DNA of 11,751 nucleotides, from assembly GCA_964471405.1 (NCBI GenBank), contig CAYYGH010000068.1:1-11751 (forward strand), in the 5' to 3' direction. Positions 7,085 through 11,751 of this stretch are shown piece after piece. Origin of the DNA: J084 sp964471405. GTDB lineage: Bacteria; Pseudomonadota; Alphaproteobacteria; Sphingomonadales; Rhodothalassiaceae. Each line of letters starts with the position of its first letter. Position 1 is the first letter of the stretch. A program made the translations under genes and the position numbers. The notes beneath the pieces are model-generated. The model made no database searches. It was given only the letters and a program-made list of their open reading frames with translations, and was not told the DNA's origin.

Positions 7085-7184
7085 NNNNNNNNNNNNNNNN
7101 NNNNNNNNNNNNNNNNNNNNNNNNNNNNNNNNNNNNNNNNNNNNNNNNNNNNNNNNNNNNNNNNNNNNNNNNNNNNNNNNNNNN
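7085..7184. other. Assembly gap (100 N)
   Basis: Exactly 100 undetermined bases, the customary placeholder for a scaffold join of unknown size. The true distance between the porin operon and ctrA is therefore unknown, and one or more genes could be missing here. Open frames reading through the N run should be ignored. Confidence 0.98.
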
Positions 7185-7552
7185 GATTTTCCGCTTTGCC
7201 GCATCCCCGGAATTTTCTGGAAAAAGGGATAAGCGGGCATGGGCAGCGGCCGGACAGTCATGGCCGATCGCGACTGCCTCGGCGCAAAGGACGCAGTCGG
7301 AATCCGGTAGGAGGGAGGGATCGCCCGCGCCCAAAGCAGCCGTTCCTGACCGCCCTCTTTCCCCGAGACGCAGGCCGATTCCGCCACCCGCCTTCTCATC
7401 GGACGGAGTGGAGGCCGTCACACGGTGTGGAAAGTGGCTGTCACGCCCGCTGAGCCGCTTCGCCAGGCCCGCATTGGCTCGAAAGGGCCGTTCTTCCCCG
7501 GCCCTGTCAGCCCGGCGCGGCTGTCTGCCGCCAAGCCCGCCGGCACTGTGCC
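7185..7552. other. Region downstream of ctrA without recognisable gene
   Basis: No frame on either strand shows a recognisable protein. The short open frames here have biased, arginine/proline- or cysteine-rich compositions typical of chance frames in GC-rich DNA. Apart from the hairpin at 7484-7505 I see no structured element. A truncated gene extending into the assembly gap cannot be excluded. Confidence 0.5.
7484..7505 (-). terminator. Weak terminator-like hairpin downstream of ctrA
   Basis: AGGGCCG (7484-7490) pairs with CGGCCCT (7499-7505) around an 8-nt loop, 48 nt beyond the ctrA stop on the minus strand. Only a short U stretch (CUUUCG) follows, so termination efficiency is doubtful. 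The position supports a role at the ctrA 3' end. Confidence 0.4.
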
Positions 7553-8332
7553 CTAGCGGTGAGCGGCGGCAGCCGCCTTGGCCGGCGCATCAGACGCTCT
7601 TGCAGCAGAAGAGGACTCCCTTGCCGCAGCCGATGCACCCTGTTTTTGCGTGTCCTCTTCCGGATCACGGAGCACATAGCCCCGCCCCCAGACGGTCTCA
7701 ATGTAGTTTTCGCCACCCGTGGCAGCCGCGAGCTTCTTCCTCAGCTTGCAGATGAAGACGTCGATGATCTTCAGCTCCGGTTCGTCGATTCCCCCATAAA
7801 GGTGGTTGAGAAACATTTCCTTCGTCAGCGTCGTGCCCTTCCGGAGCGAGAGCAGCTCGAGCATCGCGTATTCCTTGCCGGTCAGATGCACGCGCTGGCC
7901 ATCCACCTCGACCGTTTTGGTGTCCAGATTGACCGCGAGCTTGCCGGTCCGGATGATCGACTGGGAGTGCCCTTTCGAGCGCCGCACGATCGCCTGGATG
8001 CGCGCCACCAGCTCTTCCTTGTGAAAGGGTTTGGTCAGATAGTCATCAGCGCCATACCCCAGCGCCTTGACCTTGTCCTCGATCTCGGAAAGCCCGGACA
8101 GGATCAGCACCGGCGTCGACACCTTCGACATGCGCAGTTTTTTCAGGACTTCATAGCCATGCATGTCGGGAAGGTTGAGATCCAGGATGATGATGTCATA
8201 GTCGTAGAGCTTGCCGAGATCGAGCCCTTCCTCGCCCAGATCCGTGGTGTAGACGTTGAAACGCTCGGCGGTCAGCATCAGTTCGATGCTGCGTGCAGTG
8301 GCTTCATCATCTTCGATCAAGAGCACCCGCAT
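7553..8332 (-). CDS. ctrA: Cell-cycle/motility response regulator CtrA
   Basis: This cytoplasmic OmpR-family transcription factor is the output of the CckA-ChpT phosphorelay in alphaproteobacteria. The receiver domain (about 1-118) has the acidic pair D9/D10-equivalent EDD (8-10), phospho-acceptor D51 in ILDLNLPDMHGYE, switch residue S79 and K101 in DDYLTKPF. The winged-helix DNA-binding domain (about 125-222) carries the CtrA-typical LTGKEYAMLELLSLRKGTTLTKEMF, the GGIDEPELKIIDVFICKLRKKL recognition region and ETVWGRGYVLRDP. The length is 259 against about 231 in Caulobacter. The excess is a low-complexity Ala/Ser tail (about 225-259) ending AAAAAHR, so the Ala-Ala end used for ClpXP recognition in Caulobacter is absent. 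ATG at 8332 has GAGGAG 8 nt upstream. The gene stands alone, with TTAA half-sites upstream. Residue numbers were counted by hand. Confidence 0.97.
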   Translation of the reverse strand: MRVLLIEDDEATARSIELMLTAERFNVYTTDLGEEGLDLGKLYDYDIIILDLNLPDMHGYEVLKKLRMSKVSTPVLILSGLSEIEDKVKALGYGADDYLTKPFHKEELVARIQAIVRRSKGHSQSIIRTGKLAVNLDTKTVEVDGQRVHLTGKEYAMLELLSLRKGTTLTKEMFLNHLYGGIDEPELKIIDVFICKLRKKLAAATGGENYIETVWGRGYVLRDPEEDTQKQGASAAARESSSAARASDAPAKAAAAAHR

Positions 8333-8656
8333 TTTGCGTTCTCCTCATGGCCGGAAGAAAGCGCATTGACCTGCTTGTTTGGCTTCCGGCAGCTCGCGTT
8401 TCTCGCTGGACGGCGGGGTGAGAAAGGCGAGCCGGCAGGCCGGAACCGTCTCTTCCTCACCTCCTATTAACGAAGGTTAATACGAAAAATATTAACAAAA
8501 TGTAACCTTAAAGACGGAGAAAATTCCTCCCCGAAGAGCAAGGGATGGGCGCGTCTCCCCCGCCCCCTGCTTTCCCGGAAAACGGTCTCCTCCGAGCGAT
8601 CCGGGCGAGACCATCATGGCCCGGCCATCAGCGCCCCCGGGAACATCACGGAAAAG
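8333..8656. other. Upstream region of ctrA, non-coding
   Basis: No gene is recognised. The stretch holds a leader of about 130 nt, the AT-rich TTAA cluster (separate entry) and then about 140 nt of GC-rich sequence without a visible element. It presumably carries the ctrA promoters, but I cannot place a confident -35/-10 pair. Confidence 0.5.
8467..8511 (-). promoter_or_regulatory. Cluster of four TTAA half-sites upstream of ctrA (possible autoregulation)
   Basis: TTAA occurs at 8467, 8477, 8492 and 8508 within 45 bp of AT-rich DNA, 135-180 nt before the ctrA start. Two arrangements read TTAAC-N5-TTAA and TTAAC-N5-GTAAC, a 10-bp period. The classical CtrA box has an 11-bp period (TTAA-N7-TTAA), so these are half-sites or relaxed sites rather than consensus boxes. 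Caulobacter ctrA is known to be autoregulated through such sites; autoregulation here is inferred. Confidence 0.4.
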
Positions 8657-8679
8657 CGCCGTCCTTTTGAAGGACGGCG
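8657..8679 (-). terminator. Rho-independent terminator, minus strand
   Basis: A perfect 10-bp GC-rich stem, CGCCGTCCTT with AAGGACGGCG, encloses a 3-nt loop. On the minus strand it is followed directly by CTTTTCC (8650-8656). Stem, tight loop and U-run together make an intrinsic terminator for transcription running leftward from mmsA or from a small RNA. The nearest upstream stop codon, mmsA, is more than 320 nt away, which is long for a simple 3' end. Confidence 0.75.
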
Positions 8680-8692
8680 GGCCCGGACCCTC

Positions 8693-8713
8693 CGCCCCTT
8701 CTGCTGAGGGGCG
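8693..8713. repeat. Second hairpin beside the terminator
   Basis: CGCCCCT (8693-8699) and AGGGGCG (8707-8713) form a perfect 7-bp stem with a 7-nt loop, 13 bp from the terminator stem. Two adjacent hairpins ending in a U-run are the usual 3' architecture of a small RNA or a structured 3' UTR on the minus strand. Confidence 0.5.
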
Positions 8714-8897
8714 TCCGATGAATGGCTGCGGGCGACCATCGCATGGCTTTTGCCGGCCCGCTCACCATGCACCGCCGGAGAGGACGAATGCAGCCGCCAG
8801 GCGCGCGCCCTTCAGCGTCATCCACCGGCATATGCGGCAAACACCCTGGCAGATGCGGCGAGACCGGCAGGCAGCCGAAACATGCCCTGCAGACTTC

Positions 8898-8918
8898 GAT
8901 CACCGATCACTGATCACC
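8898..8918. repeat. Three tandem 7-bp repeats GATCACY
   Basis: GATCACC, GATCACT and GATCACC follow one another without spacers and lead into a degenerate fourth unit (GATACCC). The array lies about 85-105 nt downstream of the mmsA stop. It could be a protein-binding site or a small slippage array; no matching regulator is recognised. Confidence 0.55.
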
Positions 8919-9000
8919 GATACCCGCTCACCGGACCGCCCCTGCGCCGGCACGCCTCATTCGCACCTCCGCGCACCCATCGCCTGCCGGTCTGTCCACC

Positions 9001-10509
9001 TCAGTTGCCCGTGGTCGGGATGTGGAACTGGGCGCCTGCGCGGATGCCCGTCGGCCAGCGGGAGGTCACCTTCTTGAGCTCCGTGTAGAACCGCACCGCA
9101 TCCGTACCGTATTGGTTGAGGTCCCCGAAGGCGCTCTCCTTCCAGCCGCCGAAGCTGAAGAAGGACGCCGGCACCGGAATCGGCACATTGATCCCCACCT
9201 GGCCGACATTCACCTTGTCCGCGAATTCCCGCGCCGCATCGCCGTCACGGGTGAAGATGGAGGTGCCATTGCCATAGCGGTGATTGGACGGCAACGCCAT
9301 CGCTTCCGCAAAGTCCTTCGCGCGCACGATCTGCAGCACGGGACCGAAGATCTCGTCCTGGTAGGACTGCATCTTGGGAGTCACATGATCGAACAGCGTC
9401 GGCCCCAGATAGAATCCGTTCTCATAGCCCTGGGCCGTGCACCGGAAATCACGCCCGTCGACGATCAGCTTGCCGCCTTCGCGCTCGCACATCTCGATAT
9501 ACGAGATGACGCGCTCACGATGGGCGGCGGTCACAAGCGGCCCCATCTCGGAAGCCGGATCCAGCGACGGGCCGACCTTCAGCTGCTTGATACGCGGCAC
9601 GAGGCGGCGGATGATCTCGTCCGCAAGCTCGTCACCCACCGGCACCGCCACCGGATTGGCCATGCAGCGCTCGCCGGCCGAGCCATAGGCCGAGCCGATC
9701 AGGGCGTCCACCACCTGGTCGAGATCGGCATCCGGCATGATGATCATGTGGTTCTTGGCCCCGCCCATGGCCTGGCAGCGCTTTCCATGCGCCGCGGCTG
9801 TGGCGTAGACATATTTCGCAATCGGCGTGGATCCCACGAAGGAGACCGCCTTGACGGCCGGATGCGCAAGCAGCGCATCGACTGCCTCCTTGTCGCCGTT
9901 CACCACATTGAGCACACCCTCCGGTGCGCCGGCCTCCAGCATCAGCTCTGCCAGCCTGAGCGGCACGCTCGGATCCTTCTCGGACGGCTTGATGACCACC
10001 GTATTCCCGCAGGCGATCGCGATTCCGAACATCCACATCGGGATCATGGCCGGGAAGTTGAACGGCGTAATCCCGGCCACCACGCCGAGCGGCTTTCTCA
10101 TCGAGAAGACGTCGATGCCGGTCGCGACGTTGTCCGCGAACTCGCCCTTCATCAGATGCGGAATGCCGCAGGCGAACTCGATGACCTCCAGCCCGCGCTG
10201 GACATCGCCCCGGGCGTCTTCGAAGACCTTCCCGTGTTCGCTGGAAAGCACGGTGGCCAGCGCATCCTTTTCGGCGGTCACCAGCTCGAGGAAGCGGAAC
10301 ATCACCCGCGCGCGCTTGACCGCCGGTGTCGCCGACCATACGGGAAAGGCCTTCTCGGCCGCCGCCACGGCCTCCTGCACCTCCTCCGCGCTGGCCAGGG
10401 GGGTCTTCGCCTGCACCTCGCCGGTGGAGGGATTGTAGACATCAAGGAAACGCCCCGAACGGCCCGGCACCTGGCGACCTGCGATGAAGTGGTGAAGTTC
10501 GCGTGTCAT
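9001..10509 (-). CDS. mmsA: CoA-acylating methylmalonate-semialdehyde dehydrogenase
   Basis: This cytoplasmic NAD+- and CoA-dependent aldehyde dehydrogenase converts methylmalonate semialdehyde to propionyl-CoA (and malonate semialdehyde to acetyl-CoA) in valine and inositol-type catabolism. The 502 residues match the family length. Seen are TPFNFP (N151), the cofactor region CGNTVVIKPSEKDP (168-180), FVGST (224-228), the catalytic cysteine in GERCMA (C282) and DEIFGPVLQ (385-393). Residue 254 in GGAKNHMIIMPDAD is Asn where ordinary hydrolytic aldehyde dehydrogenases have the general-base Glu; this change marks the CoA-acylating MmsA branch. The open frame extends to 10551, but ATG 10509 is chosen because GGGGAG lies 6 nt before it and the protein then starts in the family register. 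It stands alone and diverges from hemB. No mmsB or other valine gene is in the window. Confidence 0.96.
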   Translation of the reverse strand: MTRELHHFIAGRQVPGRSGRFLDVYNPSTGEVQAKTPLASAEEVQEAVAAAEKAFPVWSATPAVKRARVMFRFLELVTAEKDALATVLSSEHGKVFEDARGDVQRGLEVIEFACGIPHLMKGEFADNVATGIDVFSMRKPLGVVAGITPFNFPAMIPMWMFGIAIACGNTVVIKPSEKDPSVPLRLAELMLEAGAPEGVLNVVNGDKEAVDALLAHPAVKAVSFVGSTPIAKYVYATAAAHGKRCQAMGGAKNHMIIMPDADLDQVVDALIGSAYGSAGERCMANPVAVPVGDELADEIIRRLVPRIKQLKVGPSLDPASEMGPLVTAAHRERVISYIEMCEREGGKLIVDGRDFRCTAQGYENGFYLGPTLFDHVTPKMQSYQDEIFGPVLQIVRAKDFAEAMALPSNHRYGNGTSIFTRDGDAAREFADKVNVGQVGINVPIPVPASFFSFGGWKESAFGDLNQYGTDAVRFYTELKKVTSRWPTGIRAGAQFHIPTTGN

Positions 10510-10643
10510 GACTGGCTCCCCAAGTTTCCGTCTTGTCGCTGCGGATCGCAATTTCCGTCCTTGGCCGGCATAGACCGAGCGCCCCCCTCACCGCAAGCAT
10601 CCCGCATGGCTGCAGGCCGTTGCGTCGCACCCCCCGGAGCGAT

Positions 10644-10677
10644 AGAAGCGAACTGGCAGAAGGAGCGAACTGGCAGA
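10644..10677. repeat. Two-copy 17-bp tandem repeat in the mmsA-hemB intergenic region
   Basis: Units 10644-10660 and 10661-10677 are adjacent and identical except for one base (AGAA versus AGGA at the left end). Both end in the shared 13-mer GCGAACTGGCAGA. They lie 135-168 nt upstream of mmsA and 70-103 nt upstream of hemB, so a regulator binding here could affect either. A recent slippage duplication is the alternative. Confidence 0.75.
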
Positions 10678-10687
10678 TAAGCGCGCT

Positions 10688-10703
10688 GGGGACAGCGGTC
10701 CCC
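10688..10703. promoter_or_regulatory. Short hairpin in the hemB upstream region
   Basis: GGGGAC and GTCCCC form a perfect 6-bp stem with a 4-nt AGCG loop, 44-59 nt before the hemB start codon. It could lie in the hemB leader RNA or mark an operator. No U-run follows. Confidence 0.3.
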
Positions 10704-10746
10704 CGCTCACCTCAAAGACCGTCATTTGCCGGATGGAGCATGAACC

Positions 10747-11748
10747 ATGCAGCCGTTTCCCGGTCGCTTTCCCACCACCCGCCTCCGGAGGTTGCGCCGC
10801 AGCGGCTGGTCACGGGCACTCGTGGCCGAGTCGGAGCTTGCGGTCACCGATCTCATCTGGCCGATTTTCGTCACCCCGGGGGAGGCGGATGAGGACATCC
10901 CCAGCATGCCGGGCGTCAGGCGGCATGCGCTCTCCTCGCTTCCCGCGGTTGCGGAAACGGCGTCCGGCCTCGGCATTCCGCTGATCGCGGTCTTTCCCTA
11001 TACGGCCAAGGAGGACCGGACACCACGCGGCGAAGAGGCCCTCAATCCCGACAACCTCGTCTGCCGCGCAATCCGGGCCCTCAAACGCGCGGCTCCCGAG
11101 GTGGGGGTGATGGCCGACGTGGCACTCGATCCCTACACCAGTCACGGCCAGGACGGGATCCTGGATGAGCGGGGCGAGATCGTGAACGATGAGACGGTCG
11201 CCGTGCTCGTGGAACAGGCGCTGGTGGAGGCCGGTGCGGGAGCGGATATCGTTGCGCCCTCGGACATGATGGACGGGCGCATCGGCGCGATCCGCCGGGC
11301 GCTGGATGAGGCCGGATTCGCGCATGTTCAGATCATGTCCTATGCCGCGAAATATGCCTCCTGCTTCTACGGGCCGTTCCGGGATGCGGTGGGCTCGCGC
11401 GGAGTGCTCAAGGGCGACAAGAAGACCTACCAGATGGACCCCGCCAATGCGCGCGAGGCCCTGCGCGAGGTGGAGCTGGACCTGGCCGAAGGAGCCGATT
11501 CGCTCATCGTCAAGCCGGGCCTGCCCTATCTTGACGTGCTCTGGCGGGTCAAAGAGGCCTTCGGCGTGCCGACTTTCGCCTATCAGGTCTCGGGCGAATA
11601 CGCGATGATCGCCGAGGCCGCCGCCAAGGGGGCCTTCGATCTCGATGCCGCGGTGCTCGAGTCGCTTCTCTGCTTCAAGCGCGCCGGTGCGGACGGCGTG
11701 CTCACCTATTTCGCCCCCCGCGCCGCCCGCCTGCTGCGCGACAAATGA
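10747..11748 (+). CDS. hemB: Porphobilinogen synthase (delta-aminolevulinic acid dehydratase)
   Basis: This cytoplasmic enzyme condenses two 5-aminolevulinate molecules to porphobilinogen, the first common step of heme, cobalamin and, where present, bacteriochlorophyll synthesis. The length of 333 residues is normal. The two Schiff-base lysines are visible in MSYAAKYAS (K202) and LIVKPGLPYLD (K256), along with LIWPIFVTPG, the flexible-lid region RGVLKGDKKTYQMDP and AYQVSGEYAMI. The metal loop reads DVALDPYTSHGQDGIL (124-139), with Asp at positions where zinc-type enzymes carry three cysteines. It therefore belongs to the Mg2+-type class common in alphaproteobacteria and Pseudomonas. ATG 10747 has GGAG 8 nt upstream. 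It is the only plus-strand gene, diverging from mmsA, and its stop falls 3 bases before the window end. Confidence 0.97.
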   Translation: MQPFPGRFPTTRLRRLRRSGWSRALVAESELAVTDLIWPIFVTPGEADEDIPSMPGVRRHALSSLPAVAETASGLGIPLIAVFPYTAKEDRTPRGEEALNPDNLVCRAIRALKRAAPEVGVMADVALDPYTSHGQDGILDERGEIVNDETVAVLVEQALVEAGAGADIVAPSDMMDGRIGAIRRALDEAGFAHVQIMSYAAKYASCFYGPFRDAVGSRGVLKGDKKTYQMDPANAREALREVELDLAEGADSLIVKPGLPYLDVLWRVKEAFGVPTFAYQVSGEYAMIAEAAAKGAFDLDAAVLESLLCFKRAGADGVLTYFAPRAARLLRDK

Positions 11749-11751
11749 GAA

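Larger units (their letters stand above)
8680..9000. other. Long non-coding stretch between mmsA stop and its terminator
   Basis: About 320 nt without a recognisable protein in any frame. The frames that remain open have chance-like compositions and no plausible ribosome site. Reading leftward it would be an unusually long mmsA 3' UTR or a separate small RNA locus ending at the terminator at 8657-8679. It contains the second hairpin and the GATCACY tandem repeat, listed separately. Confidence 0.45.

Noticed and set aside
7008..7421. Open frames on both strands reading through the N run
   Set aside because: Their continuity depends on 34 undefined codons. The flanking parts show no recognisable protein.
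8616..9077. A 153-codon plus-strand open frame in the ctrA-mmsA interval
   Set aside because: Composition is Pro/Arg/Cys/His-rich and chance-like, no Shine-Dalgarno is present, and its end overlaps the mmsA C-terminus antisense. A real small gene is not excluded but not supported.
9022..10680. A 552-codon plus-strand open frame opposite mmsA
   Set aside because: It is the antisense shadow of a well-conserved aldehyde dehydrogenase; its composition is rich in His, Arg and Gly and no family motif is visible.
1..11751. CRISPR array, tRNA/rRNA gene, insertion sequence or prophage
   Set aside because: No spaced direct repeats of CRISPR type, no tRNA-like cloverleaf with its conserved T-arm, no transposase or phage protein was seen on either strand. 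Anything inside the N gap is invisible.

Overview
This is GC-rich DNA (roughly 65% G+C by eye) from an alphaproteobacterium. The best marker is a full-length CtrA cell-cycle/motility response regulator. The porphobilinogen synthase with an Asp-type (non-Cys) metal site and the clean alphaproteobacterial-style ArgB and CoA-acylating MmsA agree with this. The CtrA C-terminus and its chemotaxis context fit a Rhodospirillales-like lineage better than Caulobacter, but the window does not prove the order. It contains one 100-base run of N, an assembly gap at 7085-7184. No tRNA, rRNA, IS element or CRISPR array was seen.

Layout. Positions 1-2917 are a tight minus-strand cluster, argB -> ZIP metal transporter -> membrane-anchored nitrilase-family hydrolase. 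The last gene runs off the window. The argB stop lies 4 nt before the ZIP start, and the ZIP-hydrolase gap is 55 nt. Positions 3057-6789 are a second minus-strand cluster, outer-membrane porin -> small periplasmic phosphate-binding-like protein -> methyl-accepting chemotaxis protein (MCP). Spacing suggests one transcript: 18 nt, then about 55-80 nt containing a strong hairpin. Positions 6790-7552 hold no recognisable gene. This stretch contains an AT-rich promoter-like segment with a near-consensus CtrA box and the assembly gap. Positions 7553-8332 are ctrA (minus), with a cluster of TTAA half-sites 135-180 nt upstream. Positions 8333-9000 are non-coding, with a rho-independent terminator on the minus strand, a second hairpin beside it and a short tandem repeat. 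Positions 9001-10509 are mmsA (minus) and 10747-11748 are hemB (plus). These two diverge from an intergenic region carrying a two-copy 17-bp tandem repeat.

How the genes may work together. ArgB, MmsA and HemB are housekeeping or catabolic enzymes (arginine biosynthesis; valine/propionate-type semialdehyde oxidation; tetrapyrrole biosynthesis) with no evident link to one another. The most interesting unit is the porin / PBP-like / MCP cluster. Its layout suggests a sensory relay in which a solute crosses the outer membrane, is bound by a half-size periplasmic protein and is reported to a four-helix-bundle chemoreceptor. A TTAG-N7-TTAAC site in front of it, with ctrA itself 0.8 kb away, suggests that CtrA may control this chemosensory operon. 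That is inference from sequence and needs binding or expression data.
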